Below, piece after piece: positions 13,081-26,099 of a stretch of DNA of 64,000 nt. A program made the position numbers and the translations under genes. Each line of letters opens with the position of its first letter. The stretch's first letter is position 1. The notes beneath the pieces were generated by a model. The model searched no databases, was not told the origin of the DNA, and saw only the letters and a list, made by a program, of their open reading frames with translations. Source of the DNA: Sipunculus nudus (lineage: Eukaryota > Annelida > Sipuncula > Golfingiida > Sipunculidae); assembly GCA_026874595.1 (NCBI GenBank), contig CM049318.1, positions 10,709,241 to 10,773,240 on the forward strand. The letters are read 5' to 3'.

Positions 13081-15239
13081 TTGTATCCCCAGACAAAGTC
13101 GGGGGATACTATGTTTTCATACCGGTCCCCCTGCCGCCGCCGCATATAAATCTTGTTGGCGCGATAACCCAAAAAATATTTCACAGAACTTTACCAAACT
13201 TGGTATATGTATAGATATGGGGAAGAGGACGACGCCTATTTAAAATGAGGTTATGACCTTTACTAAGAGAGTGTCCTTGACCTTGAATAGGTCCAATTTG
13301 GGGGAAAATCGCACAAATTCTTTAATATCTCAAGAAATCTTGCATGGATTTATCCCAAAATCAAGTTGATGGAAGATCATGGATAAGGTTGTCATGTTCC
13401 AGAAACTGGTGGCGCCACCTATTATTCTTTACTTGTTTTTGTGTCGTTTAATACCCCCAAAATTGCCACCTTACAGTACTGTATGCATTATAAGTCAAAA
13501 ACTAATGGACAGATTTCTTTTATATTATGTATATACATAGGTATGGGTTATTGGATGATGTTTATTTAAAATGGGGTCATGACCTTTCCTATGAGAGTGG
13601 CCTTGACCTTGAATATTGCCATATATGGTGAAAATCACACACCACTCATGATATCTCCAGTGTTGATAGCCATATAGATTTCAAACATGACTTATGTATG
13701 GCCCACCACTAAAGTAAGAAGCCTATAGGTTCTAGGGTCATGAGGTCAAAGGTCAAGGTCACTGGACTGGCATCTTAAAAGATACTGTAGATGCATTTTA
13801 AGCCAAACTTTCATCCCAGGTCTTCCATCTTGAAAATATAGCTCACTTGCCAATAGTGGATGATCCATATCGATTTTTGGGTCACAAGGCCAAAGGTCAA
13901 GGCCACAGGAGCTATCTGTCCAAAAATTAGTTTCTGGATGATAATTCCTGCATTTATTGATGTATTGATTTCAAACGTGACTTATATATGTCCCATTGAA
14001 AAAGCAAGACTCCAATTGATTTTTGGGTCATGAGGTCAAAGGTGAAGGTCACAGGAGCCATCTGTCAAAAAATTAGTTTCTGGATGATAATTCCTTCTTT
14101 TATTGATGTATGGATTTCAAACTTGACTTATATATGTCCCATTGACAAAGCAAAACTCCAATTGATTTTGGGGTCATGAGGTCAAAGGTCAAGGTCACAG
14201 GACACATCTTTAAAAAGATTGTGGATGCATTTTCAGCCAAACCTTTCATCTCAGACCTTTCATCTTGCACATAGAGTTCATCTGCCAATAGAGGAAGACC
14301 CCTATCAATTTTGAGGTCACAAGGCCAAAGGTGAAGGTCACAGGAGCCATCTGTCAAAAAATTAGTTTTTGGATGATAGTTCCTTCTTTTATTGATGTAT
14401 GGATTTCAAACTTGTCTTGTATTTGACCCATTGGAAAAGCAAGACCCGAATTGATTTTGGGGTCATGAGGTCAAAGGTCAATCTCACAGGAAACATCTTA
14501 AAAAGATTGTGGAAGCATTTTCAGCCAAACAATTCATCTCAGATCTTTCATCTTGCACATATAGTTCACCTGCCAAGAGAGGAAGACCCCTATCAATTTT
14601 GAGGTCACAAGGTCAAAGGTGAAGGTCACAGGAGCCATCTGTCCAAAAATTAGTTTCTGGATGATAATTCCTGCTTTTATTAATGTATGGATTTCAAACT
14701 TGACTTGTATATGTCCCATTGGAAAAGCAAGACCCAAATTAATTTTGGGGTCATGAGGTCAAGGTCACAGGACACATCTTTAAAAAGATGTGGATGCATT
14801 TTCAGCCAAACATTTCATCTCAGATCTTTCATCTTGCACATATAGTTCACCTGCCAAGAGAGGAAGAACCCTATCAATTTTGAGGTCACTAGGTCAAAGG
14901 TTAAGGTCACAGGAGCCATCTGTCCAAAAATTAGTTTCTGGATGATAATTCCTGCTTTATTGATGTATAGATTTCAAACTTGACTTGTATATGTCTCATT
15001 GGATAAGCAAGACCCGAATTGATTTTGGGGTCATGAGGTCAAGGTCACAGGACACATCTTTAAAAAGATCAAGGTCACAGGACCAACATCTTCAACAAGA
15101 TTGTGGATTGATAGATGGAAGAAACAATAAATATGCCAAGTGTCAGTATATGCTGCTAAAAATGGGGGCCTATTCTTAAGGGGGGGGGGCTACTATGTCT
15201 GGGGATACTCTGGCACCTGCGGTGCCAAGAAATGTCTAG
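13081..15239 (+). mobile_element. family D Helentron-like element, complete termini
   Basis: 5' end TTGTATCCCCAGACA (13081) with an immediate imperfect inverse GGGGGATACTATG. Near the 3' end TGTCTGGGGATAC (15196-15208) is the exact complement of GTATCCCCAGACA. Then comes a perfect hairpin GGCACC-TGC-GGTGCC (15212-15226), nine bases and CTAG, followed by TTT. The interior is about four tandem units of roughly 285 bp (13900-15060) rich in AGGTCA motifs. No coding capacity. Confidence 0.75.
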
Positions 15240-15739
15240 TTTATAATCGATCTGTACCCCCCCCCCCCCTCCATACCAATGGCCTTATGTAACCTAAAAT
15301 AACCTTTCCATTTTATTATAAAAGGCTTTTATTCTTAAATATTATAAATGTAGGTTGATATTTTGAGTGCCACCCCCCCCCCCCCCCCCACGGGACCTGT
15401 ATGACCTATATAATGATGCAGTTGAGCCCGGAAGTCACAACACGAAAATTGATAATTATTTAACAATATTGGCCAATGAAGTAGGCAATTTGTGAATTAA
15501 ATGCCTATTTAAATTAAATACGAATTTTCAATGCTACATATTATTCAACCGGTGGTGAATGAAAACAGAAAAATGAACAAAAATATAACAATTAAATCTG
15601 AAGAAAACATTTAAGCTGCCCTAATAGGGGTCACCCCTGGACTATAACTTAGTGTAACTGTAAGTACGACTATTTATAAACTGATGTAAAATTGTAAGCC
15701 TACCTCTACGATCTCTACCTCGTAAAGCCAAACGCAACT

Positions 15740-15999
15740 GTTACACTTTACTGTTATAATCCATCTATTCAATCTTCATCCGATTCCTTGTGTCTTATGC
15801 TAAACCTGATGCTGTCCGTTCATCAGGTCTAGTATAGGACATTAGCCTGACAGGCTGGGGAGTAAGGTCCAGAGATGGACTATTGTGCATTGTTTTACTC
15901 TCTTGAACCTATTGTCCTATGCAAGATCTGTTGAACTGACGTAGATACTAACGCCAGTAACGGTACACCACATAAAAAGTAAAATATTAATAATTATTA
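15740..15999. repeat. 260-bp segment, copy 1 (direct repeat with 18060-18330)
   Basis: Starts 'tgttacactttactgttat' and ends 'taataattattat'; about 90% identical by eye to the copy at 18060-18330. Contains an imperfect inverted repeat around 'acctgatgctgtccg...catcaggt'. Confidence 0.75.
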
Positions 16000-16006
16000 T
16001 AAAATC

Positions 16007-16111
16007 TAGTCCATCTCTGGACCCTTGTGTCCTATGTTAGACCTGATGCGAGGGACGGACGGTGTCCGTCCATCAGGTCCAACATAGGACACAATGTCCA
16101 GAGATGGACTA
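16007..16111. repeat. large near-perfect palindrome
   Basis: Arms of about 43-45 nt, left from 'tagtccatctctggac' and right to 'gtccagagatggacta', with 'acctgatg...catcaggt' at the base of a loop of under 20 nt. It could extrude as a long hairpin, or be the whole of a small foldback element. Confidence 0.8.
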
Positions 16112-17059
16112 TATAAAATCATGCCTGAATGGCATATGTAGCCTTAAGACGACACATTCCTGTCACCTGCGAAAAGCATTCGCATTTCGCAGACGAGAGA
16201 CGCCAAAACAAGGAACATGGTTAACATACGCCGCCACCTGGTGGAAATTTTTAAAACTAAGCGAAAGAAGTGTAAATCTCTTTTAAAAATCCTATTTTAA
16301 AATTAAATTCTAGTTATCTGTTGACGACGGAAACGGAAATATTAACTTTAAATATATAGTCTGGCTTCATCTCCAATATAATGAAATACAGCCCATGACC
16401 CGGAAATGATTCCACCATTTTTATAGATAGACTGGCTTATCCTCTAAGAATTTCGTAAATACGAAATATAAACAAGGGGACAAGACTATTACTGGTTCCC
16501 GGATCTTTCAAAAGTTTGTCTTGCTTACCCAGAATAGTCTCTTCAACAGACATTAGGTGCCGCCACGTGGTAAGCATGAGACGCGCTTGGTTTGTTGCAT
16601 CTTGCAAATAGGGAATTTCATGATTATTGTGAATCCACTTGTGACATTACTGCCTATGACATTTTGTTACACGTCAACTTCAAGAAATATGTCAAGAAGT
16701 GACACATACTGCATTTTTCTGACTTATAAATACAATAAGATATTATTTATATTAGTATATAGTATAGCCTATAGGTCTAGTTCAACTTTGACATGTATGT
16801 AAAATTGTTTATGATGAACCCACATTTGGTATATTTGTCTATGACGTCACAAACATATCATGTCAAGCAAAATAAGTCAAGAAATTATGCTTATTTTTCC
16901 TATATAGCAAATGCAAATGATAAAAATATTAATTTAATTTTTTTTTATTTAGCTGCAATAAAACTAATTTCCCCAGTGCACAGGTACAAGGACTCAGTGG
17001 GGGGGGGGGGCAAAATTTATTTTACTGATTTTATATTTATGCTAATAAATTAAATTAAA

Positions 17060-17345
17060 ACAAGGGACCCATGGGTCACGGCGCTCAGCTGTTATATATG
17101 ATAAAAGAATATGATTTGGAAATGAGGCACATGCTGGTTTTGTGTTGTAACTAATATAAGCTGTATTATGAGTTGTAGGTGTTTAGCTTATGTATGATTT
17201 TGATAGTATCTTCGGAGACAGGGAAGAGGAGTGATTTCATTTATTTTATTAACAAATAGAGTACTATTGTACCACAGATTTTGACTTGGCCATATCATTT
17301 ATAAGCAGCACATATAATATAACTATTATAAGAGTTTAACTATCC
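17060..17345 (-). mobile_element. family B 3' end fragment, copy 1
   Basis: Begins ACAAGGGACCCATGGGTCAC followed by the CGGCGCTCAGCTG terminus (minus-strand 3' end). The next 250 bp recur at 17762 and 39814, and the following segment to about 17755 recurs at about 40850-41045. No 5' end found. Confidence 0.6.
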
Positions 17346-17761
17346 ATCCATTACATCATCAGTAACTGCAAGTTAATTCCTGTTACCCATCAACTAACAA
17401 ATTCCTTTTCTATTAATTGTTCTTTAATTTATTAAAAACCAATAAAAATTTATTAATTTATTGTTTGTTATGTTGTTGGTCTAAACAACTAATAGATGAA
17501 TTGGGCTGGACACCTGGGTCAACTGTGGCTGGCCACAAGCTGCCTGGCTACCCCAGTGTTTGTTGCAGAATCCACAACTGTGATAAGAGATGGAGAGGAG
17601 CAGAGCGAATCGGAATAAAGCGTCTTGGGACGAGACAACCCCAGTGTATGCCTCGCCTCAAGCAGTGCATTAATTTGCTGAAAGGTCAACAAGGTCAACA
17701 TACAGGTGACTGAAGAGGGGCTAGGGAGAGCCTGGGTCTGACTTGGTCTCATAAAAAATTA

Positions 17762-18045
17762 ACAAGGGACCCATGGGTCACCCACTCAGCTGTAAAATAT
17801 GATAAAAAATATGATTTGGGAAAGAGGCACCTGCTGGTTTTGTGTGGTAATAATTATAAGCTTTATTATGAGTTGTTGGTGTAAAGCTTATGTATGATTT
17901 TGAAAGTATCTTTGGAGATAGGGAAGAGGATTGATTTCATTTATTTTATTAACAAATGGAGTGCTATTGTCACACAGATTTTGAATTGGCCATACAACTT
18001 ATAAGCAGCACATATAATAAAAGACTTTAACTATTTATTTAAATT
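17762..18045 (-). mobile_element. family B 3' end fragment, copy 2
   Basis: Direct repeat of 17060-17345 starting with the same terminus (ACAAGGGACCCATGGGTCAC). Truncated where the 260-bp segment at 18060 begins. Confidence 0.6.
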
Positions 18046-18059
18046 TAATAACAAATATT

Positions 18060-18330
18060 GTTACACTTTACTGTTATCATCCATCTATTCAATCTTGATC
18101 CGATTCCTAGTGTCTTATGCTAAACCTGATGCTGTCCGTCCATTAGGTCTAGTATAGGACATTAGCTTGACAGGGTAGGGATCGAGTAATGTCCAGAGAT
18201 AGACTACTGAGCACTGTTTTACTCTCTTGACCCTATTGTCCTACTCCTATGCCAGATCTGTTTAAAGGACGTAGGTACTAACACCAGTAACGGTACACCA
18301 CATAAAAAGTAAAATATTAATAATTATTAT
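18060..18330. repeat. 260-bp segment, copy 2
   Basis: Direct repeat of 15740-15999. It ends at the same motif, where the truncated family D element begins, so this end is a recurrent breakpoint or a true element boundary. Confidence 0.75.
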
Positions 18331-20034
18331 GACCTTGACCTTTGACCTCATGACCCCAAAATCAATTGGGGTCTTGCTTTTTCAATTGGACATATATGTC
18401 AAGTTTGAAATCTATGCATCAATAAAAGCAGGAATTATCATCAAGAAACTATTTTTTTGACAGATGGCTCCTGTGGCCTTGACCTTTGACCTTGTGACCC
18501 CAAAATTGATATTGAGCATCCACTTTCATATATAAGTCAATAGAGGTCGATTTATTGATGGGCCATATATAAGTCAGGTTTGAAATCCATATATGAATCC
18601 AAGCTTGAATCATCATCTCGGGAACTAATTTTTGGACAGATGGCTCCTGTGACCTTCACCTTTGACCCTGTGACCTCACAATTGACAGGCGTCTTCCTCT
18701 ATTGGCAGGGGAACTGTATGTGCACGATGAAATGTCTGAGATGAAATGTTTGGCTGAAAATGCATCCACAATCTTTTTAAAGATGTGTCCTGTGACCTTG
18801 ACCTTTGACCTCATGACCCCAATATCAATTCGGGTCTAGCATTTCCAATGGGACATATACAAGTCAAGTTTGAAATCTATACATCAATAAAAGCAGGTAT
18901 TATCATCCAGAAGCTAATTTTTGGACAGATGGCTCCTGTGGCCTTCACCTTTGACCTTGTGACCTCAAAATTGATAGGGTTCTTCCTCTTTTGGCAGGTA
19001 AACTATATGTGCAAGATAAAAGGTCTGAGATTAAATATTTGGCTGAAAATGCATCCACATCTTTTTAAAGATGTGTCCTGAGACCTTGACCTTTAACCTC
19101 ATGACCCCAAAATCAATTGGAGTCTTGCTTTTTCAATGGGACATATATGAGTCAAGTTTGAAATCAATACATCAATAAAAGCAGTAATTATTATCCAGTA
19201 TCTAATTTTTTGACAGATAGCTCCTGTGGCCTTAGTCTTTGACCTTGTGACCCCAAAATTGATATGGATCATCCACTGTTTGCAAGTGACCTATATATTC
19301 AAGATGGAAGACCTGGGATGAAAGTTTGGCTTAAAATGCATCCATCGTATCTTTTAATATGCGAGTCCAGTGACCTTGACCTTTGACCTCATGATCCTAG
19401 AACCTATAGGGTTCTTACTTTAGTGATGGGCCATACATAAGTCACGTTTGAAATCCATATGGCTATCAACACTGGAGATATCATAAGAGGTGTGTGATTT
19501 TCACCAAAAATGGAAATATGCATGGTCAAGGCAAATCTCATGGTACAGGTCATGACCCAAATTAAAATAGACCTCTTCCCATAACCCATCTCTCTACATG
19601 TTCATAATATGAAAGAAATCAGTCCAATATAGTAAGACTTATAATGCTGACAGTACTGTCAAGTTGCAATCATGGGGGTATTAAAGGCGTAAAAACAAGA
19701 AAAGGATCAAAGGTGGCACCACTAGTTTCCGGTATATCACAAGGCTCTCAAAGATCTTCACTCTTCAGTCACCTTGCTTTTTGGACCAGTCCATGCAAGC
19801 TTTCTTGAGATATTTAAGAATTTGTTTTATTTTCAGCAAAAATAGACTTATTCAAGGTCAAGGTCACTCTCCTAGCAAAGGTCATGACCCTATTTTAAAT
19901 AGGCTTTGTCCTCTAACCTATATCTATACAAATATAAAGTTTGAAAAAGATCAGTGAAATATATTTTTAGTTATCCCGCTCACAAGATTTTTCTTGTGAA
20001 ACCATAGTATCCCGACTTTGTCTGGGGATACAAT
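18331..20034 (-). mobile_element. family D element, minus strand, 3' end missing
   Basis: Inverse of 13081-15239. Its 5' end at about 20034 reads TTGTATCCCCAGACAAAGTC, and the tandem gaccttgacctttgacc units follow. There is no hairpin or CTAG at the 18331 side; it stops abruptly against a duplicated segment ending 'taataattattat'. It is embedded in family B sequence that resumes at 20035. Confidence 0.65.
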
Positions 20035-20147
20035 TATGTTACATCCCTGACAAAAATCTCTAGCTTCAACAATCCTCTTCTTAAGGGAGTAAATATATTT
20101 CTTGATTTTTTACAAAGTGCATTATGTTTGGGCCCATAACTTAAAAC

Positions 20148-20908
20148 AACTAGAATACGGGTAGTCGACAAGCGACTACATGTATCCGCTAAAATCAGAG
20201 TGGAACAGGTGAAGTGAGGCATGGAAATGGAGTGAGGTGTGATGCATATTAGCATTGCTGTCTGCAGCCGAAATTTGTTTGTAGGTTGCGCCTGTCATAA
20301 AATCAAGAAAGCTGTCAAGGATGTATAAACCTGCAAAATTTTAGGCAGATATGTCAAACCACTACAGAGATGAGTGATTTCAGCCCACGGCAGACAAACA
20401 GACAGAAGCTGTGCAAAAATGGTTGCAGGTGGCCCCTCCAGTATTGTGTATGATAAAGAGCTATGTAAGATGCAGATTTTGGCCCAATCTGTCAAACAGT
20501 TCCCGAGATATGAGCTTGGATGTCTGCAGCGTAAACTAGAATGTAGGTGGCGCCACCTGTCATAAAATCAAGAAAGCTGTCCAAGATATATAAATCTGCT
20601 AAATTATAGGCAGATATGTCAAACCACTGCTGAGATATGGGTGATTTTTTCCCACGGCAGACAAACAGATGGACGCTGTGCAAAAATGGTTGCAAGTGGC
20701 GCAACCATTTTTGCTTTTGATAAAGAGCTATGTGAGATCTAAATACATGAAAATTTTCAGGTAGATACGTCAAACCAGTCCGGAGTTATAAGCATGGATG
20801 TCTGCAGCATTAATGTGAATGTAGGTGGCGCCACCTGTCATAAAATTAAGAAAGCTATCCAGGATGTATACGCATGCCGAATTTCAGGCGAATAAGTCAA
20901 ACCATGTT
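20148..20908 (-). mobile_element. family A fragment nested in family B
   Basis: Starts CTAGAATACGGGTAGTCGAC, the same 3' hairpin end as at 999. Carries two to three A-units with GGTGGCGCCACC. It lies between family B sequences ('gggcccataacttaaaacaa' before, 'atatatgatcaaagtcag' after) that are adjacent apart from about 70 bp in the copy at 45650-45740. Confidence 0.6.
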
Positions 20909-21612
20909 TTGAAAACATGTATATAATATATGATCAAAGTCAGATCAGTGGTTTTGATATTCGGCAGTCTTGAAGTGTAACAATGGGTTTTTAATGGGGA
21001 AAATGAGGTTTTTCATTAACATCTCAAAGGAATTAAGTCCTAGTGACCAAATTCTTGGCATGGTAGGGGATTTTGGAGACATCTAACTGTATGCCAAATT
21101 TCAGAAGCTGGAGAGCTGAGCTCTAGCAAACTGCATAACACTAGCTTGTAAACAATATGTGACATGGTGCTTGAAAACTTAAAATAAAATCCACAGTTTT
21201 GGATCAACTGGTTTCAAATTTTTGGTGTTAACAGCTGAAATGCTGGAAATAAATGTGCCATGGGCAAAGTGGGGAAAATTTAAGGTATCGATTTTTTATT
21301 TTTGCTAATATTTAAAAAAATTTTTAAGATTTTGATCTAATTTACGGTATACAATTTAATTTTGATTAATTAAAGTTAAATTACTGAAAAAAAGTCTTTA
21401 GCTTTAACATGTTTTTTGTTAAGAGATCAAATATCTTTCCTGATTTTTACAAAATGCATTATGTTTGGGCCCATAACTTTTTTAGATAATATAATACAGA
21501 CCTTATTTCTGGCATGTACATATATGAACAATTTATGGTAAATATGAGGAAAAACAGATGAGTGGTTTTGATATTAGGCAGTCCTGAAGTGTGAAAATAT
21601 GTTTTTAATAAA

Positions 21613-24600
21613 ACAAGGGACTCATGGGTCACATCGCTCAGCTGAATTTTGGAAAATATTAGTAACTGCAAAATATTTTTATTTCTTTTGGTTTTTCATG
21701 TATGTTATCATTAGAAAAGCTATGAGAAAATGGCCCTGCTAAAATAAAACTCTGTAATTTATAGAATAATAGACATGAGCTAAACCATTTAGTGATGCTT
21801 CAAGGGAACAAATAGGCCTACGGTAAGTGTTATACAAAAATAACATTTCGTGAAGGTAATAAGGTAAGTTTTTAAAAGTTAAATATATGGCCATATGAGT
21901 TAAAAATTAATCCCACAAAGTTTGACCAATATTCCTAATTTTAATTCTAAGTTAACAGTGTTATTCACACCTAGGCCCAGCCAACTTTAAGAGATATGAA
22001 TGAAATGCTACAAAGTATTTATATCTTCTTAAATCTTGTCAGTTAGCACTTACAATAGATCCTAATATTTTATCACATTTGAATATTAGGATTAAATTCC
22101 TGAATTTGAATTTTTTTTCTTTAAAACAATCAAATTGTCCAAGTCTCATCAAAAAAAATTTATTTAACATTAAAATTATAAGATTCATCTTGTTTATTAG
22201 TCCTGAAGGGGTGGGTGGGGGGAGGGGTCTCCGTTGTTACTGCTTGTTGCTAAAAACAAGGGACCCATGGGTCACGGCGCTCAGCTGAAGTTTGAAATTT
22301 TTACCAAATGCAAAAATATGAAAATATTCTATTGTAATGTTTTTCATTTATATAAGCATATGAGAAGCTGAGAGGAAAGGGGCCCTCCTACTTGGTTATA
22401 GTAAAGTTCTAAATATATGATTGCAAACTAATACTCTGACAAGACTGTCATGAAGAAAAACAGTATCAGTTTTGAGATACTGGGATGCACAGGAAAAATT
22501 TACAGATGGACAGGCAAGTGGACAAAATGGACTAATACCTTTATTTCACTTTCAAAAGAGTAATGCATTTAAGTTTATATATAAGACTATTTTTTTAGCA
22601 TATCCACTTTTTCCATTAATAGTTTTTATCTGATTCATTTTTTTTATTTACAAGTTTTATAAATTTGTAATAAAAACAAGGGACCCATGGGTCACGGCGC
22701 TCAGCTGATCATGATTGGACTATAAATGTTTCTCCACTGTGATACTCTATCGAGTTGATAAAGCTTATGAATATCATGGACATGTTAGGCAATTATAAAG
22801 GAATGTAAGGTAATATGTGAGTAAATGATAAATGAAATTACCTGACTGATGGATTAATAGAGTCAAATATAGTGGTTTATTTTTTATTTATTTAGATGGG
22901 GTTGAAAATTGTGATATATTTGAGCAAATATGAATTCAATGACAGCAGTAATAAGCAGTAGTAGAATGATGATAAGGCTATTTGTTGAAGGATCTAAAGT
23001 GTATAGAAGTCTGCAAGCTTTCACTTTGACAGATGTGATGTTATGATTAACTATGCTGATGAAGGGATTCATGAATTAGTGACTGTATGACACAATATCT
23101 ATTTAGTCTTGACAAGGTACATTATTGTGATGCCCACTATGTATACATATTACACAATATTGACATAATTTCTGGCATGTACGTAAGTACCTATGGACGA
23201 ATAGTTATACAAAATATTAAAGTATGAATATATCTGATTCATCTAGTTCTTGTTTACTGAGGCTGACTTTGGAATGGGGTTCGGAGAAGGGAAAAGTGAG
23301 GGCAGCACGAAGGTGGATGTTGAAATATTCTATTTTAATGTTTTTCATTTATATAAGAATATGAGAAGCTAAGAGGAAAGGGCCCCTCCTACTTGGTTAT
23401 AGTAAAGTTCTAAATATATGATTGCAAACTAATACTCTCACAAGACTGTCGTGAAGGAAAACAGTTAAAGTTTTGAGATACTGTGATGCATATGAAAATT
23501 TACAGATGGACAGGCAAGTGGACAGAATGGACTAATACCTTTATTTCACTTTCAAGGGAATAATGCATTTAAGTTTATAAATAAGCCTATTTTTTAGCAT
23601 ATCCACTTTTTCCATGAAGAAGTTTTTATCTGAATCATTTTTTTTTATTTACAAGTTTTATAAATTTTTAATAAAAAAAACTGAAAATATAAGTTAAAAT
23701 ATTAGAATTGTTGCAATAGTTGCAATGATTATATATACAGAGTAAAAAAACTGAAAATATAAGTTAAAATATTAGAATTGTTGCAAAAGTTGCAATCATT
23801 ATATATCCAGAGTGTAGCTCATATTGGGTCATATTATGCATACACATATATTTTATTATTTTTAAATCACAAATGTTTACACTGAATTTAAAAGAAAATA
23901 ATGCCACAACATGGCATCTACAAGATTATTACTTGAATCACTATTAAAAAGTTTTGCACATTGGAGTTTTCAGTATATGCTGATATGGTAGAGCTTCTGT
24001 TTATACATATTTATATCTTAAAGTATGATCCTTATTGTGAATGCTAAGGGCTAATTCTCATACTTCATTAGTTTTCTAACTCTATTAACAGTGATGCCGT
24101 GAACTCAAGCCATATGCCATATTTGTTTGTAACTGAAATCAGTAAATTGTAAATAAAGGATTGTGAAACTACAAGATTGTTCTGTCAAGATCCCGTGTGA
24201 CAATATTTAATTTTATTCACCAAATTAAAATAAAAGATTCAGTAAATTTGATAAAATAAAACATCTTTTCAAATAAAGTATACACACTGTTGGTTGAATG
24301 AGAAACAGACAATATCACTGTGCTAATTACTATCCCAGCTTTAATTTATTACTGGAATAAATAGTCAATTTCACACCTGGTGAAGTTTTTACTCTTCTGA
24401 AGTAAGGAATTACTTATCTGATGAACATCCACACTTCATAGCAATACACCACTTTGTGGACACAATTAAATGTGCACTTTAATCATTGTAACCCTGGTGG
24501 TACAATACAAAATCTAAATTGTAGAATAGCCTAGAATAAGAATGAATCAAATACAGAAATAATAACATTCATCCAGTTTATGCAACATCTGGATGGGGGA

Positions 24601-25680
24601 GGGGAGTGCAGGGCAGAGGGGAAGCCTGCTGGTAGTGGCCAAGCTGAGCCACGGCTAGCTGCCTGGGGTCGGTAACATAATGCAAGTGAAGGCTGTACTA
24701 CCAGGTTGGCTAGATGTAAACAACACTTGACATGGTGTATGGAAACTTGAATAAAAGGTGCTCTTTTCAATCAATTCCTTTGAAATTTCAGATTTTAAAA
24801 GATTAAATCCTTATGTATGTATGTTGTGAAAATTAAATCAACAGTGCTTACAGGGAAAAAACGTGCCATTGCCAAAGTTGGACAAAATTTAAGGTATTGA
24901 TTTTTTATTTATGCTAATAACTTGAAAAATTTGCAAAATTCAGATCTAATTTTGGGTAAACAATTGAATCTTGATTAAATGAAGTTATATTCCTGAAAAA
25001 ATGTCTCCAGCTTCAGCAATTCTCATGTTAGGTGAGTAAATATATTTCCTGATCTTTTAAAAATTGCATTATATTTGGGCTCATAACTTCAAAATAATAC
25101 AAAATACTGACCTTATTTTTTGTATATTCATGAAAAATGTATGGAAGTATATGAATACTAAATATGATCAAAAACAAATCAGTGGTTTTAATATTAGGCA
25201 GCCTCGAAGTGTGACAATGGCTTTTTTAATTAAAACAGAGGTTTTTCCTTAATATCTCAAAGGAACAAAGTCCTATTTTCTGCATGGAAGGAGATTTTGG
25301 GGTCATCTAACAGTATGCCAAATTTCAGATTCTTAGGTCCAATGGTGCCGAAATGTGCCAGTCTTATGGACGGACATCCGGATGGCAAGACAGACAGACG
25401 GACGGACGACGGACAATGGACCACGACTACAGCTCAGATGACTTATAGTCAGCTGAGCTAAAAAATGAGGTTTTTCCTTAATTTCTCAAAGGAACGAAGT
25501 CGCAAAGACCCAGTTTTCGGCTTGGTAGGAGTTCTTGAGGACATCTAACATTATGCCAAGTTTTGGATTCCTAGGTCTTACGGTTTCAAAACGAGCCACA
25601 TCTATGAATGGATGGACGGACAGAGGGACCAATGGACCATGACTGTAGCTCAGATGACTTATAGTCAGCTGAGCTAAAAA
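21613..25680 (-). mobile_element. nested family B cluster, minus strand
   Basis: Three 3' termini (ACAAGGGA...CAGCTG) at 21613, 22256 and 22676, and two 5' termini (CAGCTGAGCTAAAAA) ending at about 25464 and 25680. The best-bounded copy is 22676-25464, an inverted relative of 9232-12283. A segment at 22300-22675 recurs at 23320-23668, so one element was duplicated or split. I could not resolve every join. Confidence 0.5.
23676..23812. repeat. tandem duplication of about 68 bp
   Basis: 'ctgaaaatataagttaaa' to 'cagagt' occurs twice in a row with three or four mismatches. Confidence 0.85.
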
Positions 25681-26099
25681 TTGACAAAAGACTGATCTTA
25701 TTTCAGGCATCAATTAAATTTTGATATAATAAAGTTATATCCTTAAAGAAAAAGTCTCTAGCTGCAACAACTATCATGTTAAGTGAGTAAATAACTTTCC
25801 TGATTATTTTCAAAGTGCATTATGTTCGGGTCCATAACATCAAGAAGTTGCATAATCTTTACCTAATTTCTGGCAGAAACAAAAAAAAAAACAAAGGACT
25901 ATTTAAGGTAAACATGAACAAAACAGATAAGCTGTTATGATATTAGGCAGTCCTGAAGTGTAACAATAGGTTAATAATAGAAAATTGAGGTTTTTCCTTA
26001 ATTTCTCGAAGGAACAGAGTTGCAGTGACTTAGTTTTCAGTTTGATCTTTGGGACATCTAACAGTACGCTGAATTTTTTATTTGCAGTCGAAGGGTTTC

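Noticed and set aside
13081-15239. Ordinary cut-and-paste transposon with terminal inverted repeats
   Set aside because: The inverted repeat is asymmetric (terminal at one end, internal at the other), there is a hairpin plus CTAG end, and no target duplication is visible.
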